Source: Ectobius pallidus
Taxonomy: Eukaryota; Arthropoda; Insecta; Blattodea; Ectobiidae
Length of the DNA stretch: 64,000 nucleotides
Direction of reading: 5' to 3'
Assembly (NCBI GenBank): GCA_964059195.1
Contig: CAXKWD010000006.1
Location: forward strand, 13,942,530-14,006,529
The notes under the pieces: model-generated
Told to the model about the DNA's origin: nothing
Databases searched by the model: none
Seen by the model: only the letters and a program-made list of their open reading frames with translations
Program-made: the position numbers and the translations under genes
Shown: piece after piece, positions 1 to 11,141 of the stretch
How positions within the stretch are numbered: the stretch's first letter is position 1
Layout of the letters: every line of letters starts with the position of its first letter

Positions 1-845
1 CCCTACTAGGTATGGTTCGCTTAATATTTATTAAATCACCTGCCACAACTCTCATTTTTGGTATACAACCTTCTTCATCTCAATAACTTATCCTCAGTTT
101 GAACTATGTAATCCATTTAATGTGATATGTAACTCATAACTCACGCAAATGCCACAGAACACACTTACTCCACAACTTACTCCACCCCCTGAGTAGGAGT
201 AAATATTGGCCTTATTTACTCCACAACTTACTACGTTAGTAACGTACTCCGTGTTGGTGCTCTCCACCACTTGTGGAGTAAGTTCATTTACTCTGGGAGT
301 AAATAAAATTTTTACTTCTTTAGTACATTCCACAATGTTGAAAGCCGCCGAGTTTAGTTTACTCCTGGTTGGTGCACGCCGTCCTTACTAAAAGAGTACG
401 GTTACTAAAAGAGTAGCTTACTAAAGTAGTTAGAACTAAAGAAGTAAGGCTTACTAAAAGAGTAAATGGCATGAGTTTGGTGCACGCCACCCTTAGGGCG
501 GCTTTCAACATAGAGGAATGTACTAAAGAAGTAACAATTTTATTTACTCCCAGAGTAAATGAACTTACTCCACAAGTGGTGGAGAGCACCAACACGGAGT
601 ACGTTACTAACGTAGTAAGTTGTGGAGTAAATAAGGCCAATATTTACTCCTACTCAGGGGGTGGAGTAAAGTTGTGGAGTAAGTGTGTTCTGTGGCATTT
701 GCGTGAGTTATGAGTTACATATCACATTAAATGGATTACATAGTTAAACTGAGGATAAGTTATTTATATGAAGAAGGTTGTATACCAAAAATGAGAGTTG
801 TGGCAGGTGATTTAATAAATATTAAGCGAACCATACCTAGTAGGG
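1..845. mobile_element. Foldback element with ~345-bp inverted arms
   Basis: Bases 1 to about 346 are repeated in inverted orientation at about 498-845, so the whole segment is a near-palindrome. The outer tips read CCCTACTAGG and CCTAGTAGGG. The central spacer and inner arms are rich in short units of the type ACTAAAAGAGTA and CTAAAGAAGTAA. The left tip lies on the first base of the window, so a target-site duplication cannot be checked and the element may extend further left. A related but shorter segment lies at 2545-2840. No transposase is visible. Confidence 0.8.
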
Positions 846-2540
846 CATTTAATAACGTAAATAATTAAGCTCATAAATCCTTACATGAAATTTTGGCGTT
901 TGGAAGAAACGATGTCAGATTCTCACTACATCCATGTGATTTCAGCCAATCAAATGTGGAAATATCATTGCGGAGAGCGATCCAGCTAGGAAGACGTCCA
1001 CCAAAGGTGAGGGGAAGAGTGAGTGGAAGGGACGTTTGCATTGCACGGTACAAGGAGCTCATGTGCTCTTAAATATCTTCCTAGCTGGATCGGCCTTTAG
1101 ATGTTGCAGTTCTCCCTAACTTTGGGTCAGAAAACGACGATGTATTTCAAGCTAATCATATGGATACAGATATCGGCGAGGTATAGTACATTCCAATAAA
1201 TGAAAGCCTCCGTTCTTGGAGCTACCCAGAAAACACTTCCCCCTGCTACTTAACCATAGAATTACTGAACAATAGGTGATTCTCATTGTTAAACGATTTA
1301 ATGTAATTATTGTAAATTAATTTTATTACATTACACTTCTATAGCTTAACTTAAAGCACAACATTGCGAATGCCAGATTATAATAATAATTATAAGAGCT
1401 AAAAGTTCAATAGTTGCACCCGCAGTGTTAATGAATAATATGTCCTTTTTTCTAACCCAGGTGTAAAAATGTCCAAACAGGCCACATCGGAAGAAAATTT
1501 GACTGACTCTGGGATTAGCGTACATTGAGAAGGGGACACATTGTAAAACCATTCCTTAAAGACTCCCCAAGTCTCGAATGGTGGAGTGAGACGAGACTTT
1601 CATGTTTGGGAATAAACTATAACAGATGCTGCAGGTCTATAGTATGCTGCTAACTATTTAATTAACCCTGTGGACAGGAAAGTGAGAAGCATTATAAACT
1701 ATATAGAAAAAAAATGCCAACATGAGTGCCGAAAGAAAATTTTAAGGAGGGGCCCGGAGGTTGAAGCTGCACAGGATCTAGAGAAGTAGTCACTGAAATT
1801 ATTTTTAAACACACAACCATCTACATAATTATTATTGGAGTTCATAGCTTCCGAAATATTGTACCGCCATTTTTTGTTTAAATATTACATTTCTCAGTTG
1901 TAATATTATTATTTTTATAAGGTAATATTTTTTAAGTAAATGTTCTGTGCATTTGAAAAAGGACAGAAACATAATGCCCCTTATTAGTTTTGTTATCCTT
2001 TTTATCCCCCCTTTTTCATGATTTTGTGTAATACTTCTTATTAATATTGTTAAACAGTCAATAAGTATTAATAATTCATTATAGTGAGATTTATGATAAA
2101 CAACTGTAGAATAATTGATTTATCGTTTTTGGGGAAGAATATTTTAATATATTTTAGAAATTTATTATTATTATGAGATAAATAATTATAATATTGACAG
2201 TGAATCAATTATGAAAATCAACTGGAAATTCCAATTGTTTGCATTATAATACAGAAATAGTTTGCACAAAAATTGTAATCACAGTACCCTAACGTAGGCT
2301 ACTAAACTGAAAATATTCAATTGAAGGAATTAAAATTAGTAATGAATAAAACATTACTATTAGACCTATTTTAAAACATGAAGATTGTCATTGGTAATAT
2401 TTGGAACAACCCAAATTCATATTCATTGTTTCAGCGAACCTTTCCTTTTCATTATCTGGCACTTGAATAATACCGGCAATTGAAATGCACGTGTTCTGCT
2501 GCGCTGCACTAATGTTTCTGCTCTGTTCTGCGCAGAATTC
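846..2540. other. AT-rich stretch without recognised gene
   Basis: Only short, unconvincing open frames occur here. No domain, TIR pair or repeat family was recognised. The stretch separates two related foldback segments. Confidence 0.5.
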
Positions 2541-2544
2541 GACT

Positions 2545-2840
2545 ACTTCTTTAGTAAAAATCGTTTACTACTTTAGTTACAACTAAAGAAGTAACTATCA
2601 ATTGAGCTCTCCAACACCAACTAAAAGAGTAAGTTACTAAAAGAGAAGCACTAAAGTAGTAAATCTAAGACGGGAACATGACGCAACAAAAACCGGTTTG
2701 TCTGTCTCACTCTAGCACATTAGTAGTATGACTTAAAGAGTGAGACAGATGTACTGGTTCTTGTATACTCCAGGTCTCCGTCTTAAATTTACTACTTTAG
2801 TAAGATTTACTCCTGGATGGTGCACGCCACCCTTAGTGTC
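2545..2840. mobile_element. Second foldback segment related to 1-845
   Basis: It shares the ACTAAAGAAGTAA-type units and the GGTGCACGCCACCCTTAG stretch with the element at 1-845. Its centre (2661-2790) is an imperfect hairpin in which CTAAGACGG and GTCTGTCTCACTCT on the left are matched by AGAGTGAGACAGA and CCGTCTTA on the right. No flanking duplication was identified. Confidence 0.55.
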
Positions 2841-3034
2841 CGAACCCACAGAGGGAGTTGATTCCGGTTACCAACAACCTGAGTATAGGGGGTGGAGGGT
2901 GATTGCGTAGGCTGATAAGACAGTCATTGATAGTAGTACTGAGAAGTGAATGCTCTCGTAGTACGGTGCATCTCAAATTGGTCAACAGTGTACCTTGTCA
3001 TTGTGCGAGTTTAAATTTATAATACGTGTTCGGC

Positions 3035-3180
3035 ATGCCGAAAGTAAAGTGTTCTAAAACGCAAACATATATTGAAACATTTGGGAGGGACAAACAGGAG
3101 AAAGTATCGTTTTGCATGATTGTAATGTGAGTTTAGATAACGAGAAAGTTATTTTGTGGTCTTCCTATATCTGTATTACG
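3035..3180 (+). pseudogene. Possible hAT/CGGBP1-like zinc-finger N-terminus, frameshifted
   Basis: An ATG at 3035 opens a frame beginning MPKVKCSKTQTYIETFG. This resembles the start of CGGBP1-like or BED-type proteins derived from hAT transposases. The frame stops after about 31 codons. One inserted base near 3116 would restore a Cys-x2-Cys pair followed by a short reading frame, suggesting a broken zinc-finger coding piece. The rest of the protein is absent. The family assignment rests on memory of the N-terminal pattern and is tentative. Confidence 0.3.
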
Positions 3181-3299
3181 GTTTGTTTACTATCACGTGA
3201 ACTAGCATATGGTAGCATGGGCATACGCCGAGCAAAGTCTGTACAGTACGGTTGCTGTTAACATATTCGATCGGGCACTAAGTTTTAAAGCCTGGTTAT

Positions 3300-3345
3300 A
3301 ACCCCCCCCCCCATATGGTCGGCCTGGTTACGCCTACGCATTAGT
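3300..3345. repeat. Fragment of the C-run MITE seen at 39549-39849
   Basis: A poly-C run followed by CATATGGTCGGCCTGGTTAC and CGCCTA matches the right end of the delimited element at 39549-39849. Only this end is present. Confidence 0.6.
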
Positions 3346-3474
3346 CATATGTATATAGGCTAAGAGTTTCCAATTTTAAATTGTTATTAAAATCGTTAGG
3401 GTCAGTTTTTAAAAAGAATCAAAATTTTCGAAAAGTTTTCATGAAAAGTCTCCTTAATATTTCAGTTATAAAAC

Positions 3475-3700
3475 TCAAATTCTGGGCGGTTCGATAAAAT
3501 TTCGAAAAATTCCATAATTCAAAAAATGATGTAAATACAATAAAACGTTTACCCGCTGTGCTTGTCCACAGACGGACGGACAGACGTCATTCCAAAAACA
3601 CTTTTTTCGGTTTCTAGGCATCGTAAAACATTTGTTTCCGGTCTTATCTCGATTTCGATTTTTTATCGCCATCACAATACTTTCTCTATACTACGTATAT
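3475..3700 (-). repeat. Dispersed repeat (copy 1 of 3)
   Basis: In reverse orientation this matches blocks at about 13060-13240 and 63190-63350. All share a segment with TACGTAGTA, AGAGAAAGT, TCGAAATCGAGATAA, GAAACCGAAAAA and GGAATGACGTCTGTCC. All contain short unrelated open frames, and none looks coding. The element class is not recognised. Confidence 0.6.
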
Positions 3701-3714
3701 GCAAGAAAATAAAA

Positions 3715-3800
3715 TGGATATATATGTATTCATGAACCACAGACTATTGTCTCTGTTGGACTTACATGACAATATTATAAGAGAATATTATCCTAGTGTC
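3715..3800 (-). repeat. Fragment of tRNA-related repeat head
   Basis: The stretch containing CATGAACCACAGACTATTGT, CTCTGTTGGAC and ACATGACAATATTATAAGAG matches the leader of the tRNA-derived unit at 21050-23740. The tRNA-like module itself is missing. Confidence 0.6.
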
Positions 3801-4467
3801 AGTTGTTTTTTTTACTTCTTTTCACCGTTAAAGTATTTCTTAAGCGTTATATCATGTTGTGTGTATTGTAGTATTCGTAGCTCCTCCTTCGCGACGATCC
3901 ACCCCAAGTTTTCGCTGTCCTCTCCTCGCCCTCCTACTTGGTGCTTTTATAAATATTACAATAATTAAATATACAGCAGAACTCGTTAAAATTGCATGGG
4001 TCGGCTCCATTTTCCCTTTCCCGGTGTGGGTTGGGTAGGCAAGCCTACAGAACCATCAGGGTTTGCATAACCGATGAAATGAAATTTTCTAGTATGATTT
4101 CCTCTTTCCTCCTCTGTTATATACCCGTCCTCCCCATCTCTTCCTATAACATTTTCAGCACTCGGCATTTTTTAATAATATTATTTCGGTACCATAGCTG
4201 TGCTACCACTGTTTTAGTTTTAAAAGCCTTTTACGGAATGGCATTTTTGTTTTATACAGTACGTGGTGGTCCTCATACTACATTGTAGTGCAGATTTATC
4301 GTGTGTGAATATTTTAATATACTGGAGCTTGTGTCTTCTTAGCAGTATTAGGTCTCTGAAGGGGTAAGTCCTAATATGAAAAGTGGGCCTGCTAAAATAA
4401 CGTACTGTACTACGATTAACTTTCCTCGCTGAAATCAACACTGTCTCTTCAAACTGTTGCTTATATC

Positions 4468-5146
4468 TAGGGTTCGGATGTTTATGACCTAAAAATGTGG
4501 AAAATATTATTGCAAATATGACCTCAAAAATTACTAAATATGACCCAAAAAACCTAAATATGACCTCATAAAAGAATGTATTTTGTAAAAATAAATGTTC
4601 CAATTTAAAGCATTTCATGACAGTAAATTATGACATTACGTTAATTCAATAAGATAATCACTTTTTTCACGATTTTACAGGTGATTTACAGTTTTACTTG
4701 TAAAGAACTTCTAATCTGTTAATGTTTCCAGATACCACTGCAAATGTGAACTGAAAATATTTTTAAAACATGTCTATTGGAAGTTGTTATCAACAAGGAG
4801 GAAGAGGTAATTGTGCTATTACTTGTTATTGTCCTTTCCCATTTCAGTTACAGTAAAACCAAAATATACGTTACTCTTTTGCGGAAAAAAGAATTAAGTC
4901 TACCATTTAGTGCACATCCTGCATAATTGTGCTCTATTAGCGAATTTATAACTGAAATATGACGTTAAATTACAAATATGACTGAAATATCACCAAGACC
5001 ATGAAATTGAGCAAAATATGACTTTATATGCAAAATAGAAATGTTCCAGTTAGGATAACAAATGTGCAATTCGTTTTAATTTGTGTTTGCAGCGAGAATG
5101 GAGGGTCAGGATAAAAATATGACATGTTATAAACATCCAAAACCTA
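4468..5146. mobile_element. Non-autonomous hAT-like element, 679 bp
   Basis: The left tip TAGGGTTCGGATGTTTATGA and the inverted right tip (reading TAGGTTTTGGATGTTTATAA from the other strand) form the TIR. Both ends are flanked by the 8-bp duplication CTTATATC (4460-4467 and 5147-5154). An 8-bp duplication is the hAT hallmark. The interior is AT-rich with repeated ATATGACC-like motifs and has no transposase. It is closely related to 23997-24650. Confidence 0.85.
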
Positions 5147-5834
5147 CTTATATCCTTATAAAGCGAACAATCTTCTATCATTTTTTTAATTTCACATGTT
5201 ATATTTGTATGAGTTATGATATGGTTTGTATTACCGGTTCTTTCAATTTTTGTTTAATTATATCTATTCACATTAAACACGAAAAATGGCGTGGTAAGAG
5301 AACTACGTTCCCCTCTGTTAAAACTGGAGGGGGGAGGCGTCCACCTGTCTTTCCCATCCACTTGGGCCTTTCGTAAACCTACTTCATTTTCCATGTCTAT
5401 GTTGAAAACATGTTAAATAACTTGATTATTAAGTGCCAGAATGATATTTTCTGAGATTACATGGCGGGCGAGAAAAAGGTATACTTATAGCTTAGGCCTA
5501 TAGCTTGTAAATGACGGAAATATCACAAAAATATTAATTTTTTACTCCCCGAAAAACATTCAAAATGGCGGAAGCAACTTTAAGGTCCGTGCAGATTTTC
5601 TTTAAAGGCTTAAACTAGATAATCAGAAAGTCGTATAAAAAAACCGATTGCACCAGGAGTAATGGACTTTGGGAGATCTACAAGTTTGGTCCTATGACTT
5701 CTTGTCGTATCTCCATCTGTTGTACCTTGGATCAAGTACACAGCACATACTATACACACACAACACCACTATACAACATAATAAAATTCTATTTTTATTT
5801 TAATAAATTCTGTATATTTTGACCTACTTATAAG

Positions 5835-6495
5835 TAGACCTGGGATTTTAAGGCAAATGCCTATTTTGTTCCTTATGAAATAACATGAATTTTTTTAAAT
5901 ATGTTGACATTTCATGATACATCACTTATATTTATAGAGTTTTATAGTGCCCTAAAATGCCTATTTGAACCTATTTTTACTATTTTAGTGCGTAAAATGC
6001 CTATTTTGTACATTTAAAATAAAGTCCAACTTCTGTAACTTTTACAATCATTTAATGGACCACCCTGAATGAAGGGCAGAACAGCAGAGGGTGGGTTTTT
6101 CACATAAACCTGATTTTCCTAAACTATTGTCGCTGACTGACGGGGGAGGATTCGCTCAAAACACCAAGTATCTGGTATATAGTAAAGAGGGACATACTGT
6201 GTCAATTTTTCATATAATCCAAAACTGTTTTTGTAAAATGTATTTTTAATTCTGTCTTAATTTTGCAATTATGTCTGTTGAGAATTGGTATACCACCTTT
6301 TTTACAGTAAAAAAAGGTCACATTACAGTTGAAGAGCATATTGTATTATTTTAGAGTCTATTTTCTGTCTATTTACACATTTTTAAAGCTTATTTTAAGT
6401 GCCTATTTTCTCTTTTCAAAGCCTATTTACTTGTTTTAAAAGCCTATTTTAGGTGCCTAAAACTAATTTTTTTAGAGCCTAAAATCCCAGGTCTA
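5835..6495. mobile_element. Non-autonomous hAT-like element (TAGACCTGGG family), copy 1
   Basis: It begins TAGACCTGGGATTTTAAGGC and ends with the inverted counterpart ...AAAATCCCAGGTCTA. The interior repeats ATGCCTATTTT and AAAGCCTATTTT motifs. The second copy at 24833-25478 has a perfect 8-bp duplication. Here the flanks (CTTATAAG and CTAGACAG) agree at only four positions, so the duplication has decayed or one flank changed. Confidence 0.75.
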
Positions 6496-6773
6496 CTAGA
6501 CAGCTAGAATATTAAAAAAATGGCAGGAATACTCGCACTTCCAGCTGCCATGAGCGTGCAAAATTTGGTGTGAACTCACCACATGGAACTCACATTGCAT
6601 TGTAATGAAGCCAATTTGGAGTCCCCGTGGCACCACGTGTTAAGGCATTTGACGTAATCGATCAAATTAGAGAGGTTATATACAGAAATACCACGAATGT
6701 TGTTAGTTTTAACAGGTAATTTAATTGAACTTAACGGATTTCTTTCATTCCGACAAGAAACATGAGTTTAAAC

Positions 6774-7381
6774 CAGGGATGGGTCGATACCAGATTTTCT
6801 CGATACTCGATACCGATATATGATTTTTTCCTCGATACCCGATACCCTCAACATTTCCAGTTTCAATAAATAGGTAGGCCTACATTAAAAATTATAACTT
6901 GAGAGAACTGTGTAATACCAACTAAATTAAGTGAGCATATTTAATGAGACAAAATTTAATATCATCAGTAGCCTATAATTATTTTTAAACTCTACATTAA
7001 AACTAAAATTAGTTTTTGAAACAGTCTACTTACAAGTTTTTCTTCAAAAATTACAATGGGGTTTGGACAGTCAGCTTGCTTGTTGATTGTTAATGAAACG
7101 TTTGACAGGAAACGAAACAATTAAGAATGTCTTCTGTTTGGATTTTAAAAGTCGGAAAGTCTTTATTATGACTAGACAAAAGTCACAGAGTGGTTTTCTC
7201 CATTTCAAGGAGAAATAGAAGTATTTAATATATTTAGTAGACTACTAAAAGCAGAAAGAGATACCGATTTCCTTAAATTGCAGAATTGCCAAAATATCGA
7301 AAAAGTACCAAGCGTGTTTTCTGAAGTATCGCTCGATGCCGATTCCATGCAAGTGTCGAGAGTATCGAGGACCCATTCCTA
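6774..7381. mobile_element. Non-autonomous hAT-like element (CAGGGATGGGTC family), copy 1
   Basis: It starts CAGGGATGGGTCGATACCAG and ends ...ATCGAGGACCCATTCCTA. It is flanked on both sides by the exact 8-bp duplication GTTTAAAC (6766-6773 and 7382-7389). Subterminal repeats of CGATAC and GTATCGA occur at both ends, as in transposase-binding regions. There is no coding content. Copy 2 is at 13581-14212. Confidence 0.88.
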
Positions 7382-7618
7382 GTTTAAACTTAAAATTAAA
7401 CCCTCCCCCATCATTGAGTGGTTATACCTCTCGCCTTCTATCGCTGGGGACCCAGGATCGAATCTCGGTGGATCCATATGGACTTTGTGGTGTACAAAGT
7501 GGGGTCAGGGCAGGTTTTCTCTGGATGCTATTCCCTTTAACACAAAATTCGTTTTAAAAAAATCGACTATCGGTATCCCACAGAACTTTTATACAGTATT
7601 ATAATCTTTAAAACATTC

Positions 7619-7910
7619 CTGTGACACTGGGGTTTGAACCAAGGACCTTTGGCTGTCCGTGGCAATGCTCTACCAAGTGAGCTAAGCCAGAGTTTAATTC
7701 ACAGCACCAGATAGAATCCCTCTCTTATGACTGATTGCCCTTAATGGTCTACCTCACTGACAGAAAAGTCATGTCATATGCAGTATTGTGAGGCATACTA
7801 ATTAGTGGGTTCAAATCCCAGTGTCAGAGGAATTTTACTCCTTTAATATTATCATGTAATGTCCAACAGAGACAATAATCTGTGTTTCATGAATGCCTAT
7901 ACATATATCT
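7619..7910 (-). mobile_element. tRNA-derived SINE-like element with inverted second arm
   Basis: A 74-nt tRNA-like module lies on the minus strand at 7619-7692, with an A-box-like TTAGCTCACTTGGTAGAG and a B-box-like GGTTCAAACC. After about 110 bp of body, the T-arm, 3' acceptor and leader reappear in the opposite orientation (about 7806-7910). The element therefore has inverted arms around one body. Family members are at 21050-23740, 43645-43790 and 58975-59410. As a tRNA gene it is doubtful, because the loop lacks the usual U33. Confidence 0.75.
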
Positions 7911-7983
7911 AAAGTCTTTGCTTGTTTCAAAATGAAATTATTTTTTCTTAGTGTACGATTATTATCTAACCGAATATATTGTA

Positions 7984-8821
7984 CTATCTTAAAAGACCCG
8001 GCATCGCCCGGGTTTTTAATTTTGTAATTGGAAATGAACTTATGAAGGACTTTCGATTTTTAAATTCTAGGTCCTTATATAGGTATTCATAATCTGAAAT
8101 AGGAAGAACGACTTATTACGCTCAAACTATTCCCTCAGAAAACGCTTGATATAGCTTTTTATGAATTATATAGAGGATGTAGAATTTTGCATCGCATCGC
8201 TTGTACACAGCAAGCCTGCCTGGTAAGGGTTCAAATAAGAAGAAAAATAAATTCCTGTAACAAAAAATTGTAATACCGAGGCGGAAAATTTGATTTCTCC
8301 CTCTCCTGTTACCATAAAACTGTTTGGGGGATGAAATTAAACAGAAAGCAATATCACTTTCATATTTCTCTCTCCAAAAACTTGCGATATAATAATATAC
8401 GATATTAGGCTACCATACCTCGTATTGTTTTCTCTATGTCCAGGGTAGAGGAAGTTATGTGACTGCATTATTTTCGTGGATTACATTCTTTAATATTTAT
8501 TTATAACATGAATTATATTGATAGCTTCTCTTATTTGTCAAACTTGCATTTTTTTTCCAAACCCATCTGATACCATTAGCAACAATATGTTCTGTGATTT
8601 GGATGTTATAATTCTGTGTAAAAAGGGATTAAGTATTCTCAAAAACATTAATTTTTTGGTATTTAAAATCAAAATTTTGCAAAATCCTGTCTTAGTGAGC
8701 ACCTACATTATGAAACGAAGGTACTGTCAAAATTCCAAGTCTCTACCTGCTAAAGTTTAGGCTCTACGTTGATTCTCTGGCAGTCAGTCAGTCAGGACAA
8801 AGCCTTTTATATATATAGGGA
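7984..8821 (-). mobile_element. Non-autonomous Helitron
   Basis: Read on the minus strand, it begins TCCCTATATATATAAAAGGC after an A (near base 8821). It ends in a GC-rich hairpin (ACCCGGGCGATGCCGGGT) followed by CTTTTAAGATAG and a T at 7983. Helitrons insert between A and T and end in a hairpin plus CTRR. The terminal CTAG seen in the relative at 44093-44551 is mutated here to ATAG. There is no Rep/helicase coding. Confidence 0.7.
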
Positions 8822-9059
8822 TGTTGCTTCAATCATCGTACTATAACCATTTGGTTGCAATAAAAAATCAAAATTAATACAATAAAGACATGTCCAGACC
8901 GGTAACAACTCTAGTCTTCAATATCACCGTTGGTTAACATGCCTTGTTCCTTGTCTCGAAATAATTATCATGACAGGAAACAATCGTTAAGCTCAAATAA
9001 ATTACCGAAATAAAACTTAACAGATGTAAAACATAACTTCCTCTGCCCAAATAAAAGCT

Positions 9060-9240
9060 AGCATCTTAGGCCGGTATTCATAGTCGGCGACTTAAGAACG
9101 ATTTTACAAAGCTGAGCTTATTGGACAAGTCGACTTAGGCTATATGTTTTTTCCTATTCATAGTCTTATTTAAAGTCGTACTTTGTTAAGTTTGACTTCA
9201 TAAAGCTGTACTTGTTCTACACATTAAAGTAAAACATGAT
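9060..9240. repeat. One end of a possible MITE (CCGGTATTCATAGTC)
   Basis: The sequence GGCCGGTATTCATAGTCGGC at about 9070, followed by short palindromic AAGTCG/CGACTT units, looks like the terminal region of a MITE. No opposite end was found, so the boundaries are arbitrary. Confidence 0.3.
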
Positions 9241-9713
9241 AATATGAAAAATCGCACGTTCACTGCCGTAACAATTGAGTTAGCCAATAGTATTTGAGAT
9301 TTTTTCAGATTTTGTGTAATTCAAAGCCATCTGAGTACGTATTTCACTGTCGTGATATAAAAATACAGACGGCGCTGTGCATTGTAAACAAAGAATTCAA
9401 TTCCTCCAGTCATATTATGCAGCGTGTAAGTAAGCTATCAATAGTTTCTTTACAATATTATGTGTATATATTAGCTTGGACGTCGTTCAAAATTATTACC
9501 GGTAACGCTTCTGCATTTATATTGATATTAATAATTGTTTTAGATACATTCAAAACAGCTTAGGAAACTTTGGGCCGATATGAAATGCCAGCAGAGAGAA
9601 ATGCTGATGAAAGGTAGGCGATTGATATTTCCAAAATTGTGTCTTCTTGAAACGAAATCTCTTTTTAAATTCATTGTCACTGCAGAATTTGAAACGATTA
9701 GGCCTAATCATTT

Positions 9714-9718
<5 letters not shown>

Positions 9719-9747
<29 letters not shown>
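9719..9747 (+). repeat. Poly-A run
   Basis: An uninterrupted run of A residues. It could be a retrotransposon tail or simple slippage. No retrotransposon body was recognised immediately upstream. Confidence 0.9.
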
Positions 9748-9748
<1 letters not shown>

Positions 9749-9879
9749 GGTTTGGGGCGTGAGTTTCTTCTAATAGGCTACCTCACCCAGATCCTCAAAA
9801 CAACTGTCCATGGTTCTGGCTTGAACTGAAATGTCAGTTTCTTCGGAAAGGTTTAAAAAGGAAAGCTACGACTTTCCAT

Positions 9880-10240
9880 TACAAGAGGCCGTATTGCAAA
9901 GAGCGGGTGGCTTATAACTACCCTTCAAAGAATTTATTCGAAAAAACGTTTCAAATAAAAGTTTTAGCTCTTCGTATAAGCAACCCATGTGCAAAATTTA
10001 AAGAAAATGGTTAGAGCCGTTTTTGAGAAAATCGCGAAAAACGAAAATTTGTTCATGTCAAGTCCCCTTAAAAATAAGAGAAACTTGTCAGCAATCTTCG
10101 TGTTACATCTTAAGAAGGTACCTGATCCAAATACGAAATTTTGTTCTCATACGATTTTCCGTTTCGGAGCTAGGCTGTTTACAGACATCCACACACACAC
10201 ACAGACATGTTTCCGGAAGTAGTATTTTTTTACTCAGGGA
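9880..10240. repeat. Dispersed repeat block shared with the hAT element at 47183-48826
   Basis: Segments such as AAGAGGCCGTATTGCAAAGA, GGCTTATAACTACCCTTC and GGTTAGAGCCGTTTT are found inverted at about 47980-48160. A short CA run (about 10188-10202) lies inside. No convincing gene is present. Confidence 0.55.
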
Positions 10241-11141
10241 CCTCAAAACGTGTATTTATGTTAAAAGCTCAACTTCGAATTTGGGGGTCGAAAACAATAC
10301 TTCCTTTACCGATAGTCGATTTTTTTTACCAATTTGTATTATTCTGTTTTGAAGTAAAATTAGTTTTAAACAAATGGTCTTAGACTCGCTTCAGAATTCT
10401 TTATTGAATTATCTACTCTACTAGATCTGAATATATTGCATGCAATAGTTATATATCCGTGACTGCTGTTCTTATAGGCCTACTATAAATATTTATGTCC
10501 TATAATACAGGAAGGAGGAGGAAGTAGAATACAATCCTAGTTTCCCGATGACATGTATGGCAATTTCATACATAAAAAATACCAGAAATCGATAAACACG
10601 TATTAAGTGTTGAAATGACGTATAGAGAAGGCAGGAAACGTATCATTTATATCGAAAATCGAGGTTCGATAATGTGTCACTTTTGTCAATGATTTCTCTT
10701 CCATTTATGACTGAGAAATATTCGGAAGTCAGTGGATATGACTACTGCCGTCAGTTACGACGTTTTCCAATGGTCATCGTGCGTCCCTGTCATGAATATT
10801 TCCTTCTGTGTTCTCGACCAGGTTCTGAATTATTTGTTTTTACAATCGTACAATATTTACATCTTGATTTTGAAAGGACACTCGTGTAATCAATCCGTTA
10901 TGTAAACACAGCCAGTGCCGAGAGCTTGACGGCAGCTGCTGGAATAGTGTTTGTAATGTTACCAACCTCATTTCTTTGTAGCCACAATTTCATGGAATAC
11001 AAATTGTCCCTTACGACTACTTGACAGCTCAGCCTACTTCAAGGTGAAATGAAGGTGGAATTTAAATTGAACGTTCAATAAGAACTGTGCCTAAATTTCT
11101 TTTTTCGCATCTCAATAGTTTATGATAGTTGCATTCTACTA
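10241..11141. other. AT-rich stretch without recognised feature
   Basis: There are short open frames only. No TIRs, splice-bounded exon or repeat family was recognised. Confidence 0.4.

Noticed and set aside
94..713. Four overlapping open frames on both strands, two with the same peptide
   Set aside because: They arise because the segment is a palindrome. The peptide is a translation of the foldback arms, with no domain.
4220..4618. 132-codon minus-strand ORF
   Set aside because: It runs into the hAT-like element at 4468, has AT-rich amino-acid bias and no domain.
5827..6503. 8-bp duplication around the first TAGACCTGGG element
   Set aside because: CTTATAAG and CTAGACAG agree at only four of eight bases, so it is not claimed.
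9580..9829. Two lysine-rich ORFs
   Set aside because: They read through the poly-A run.
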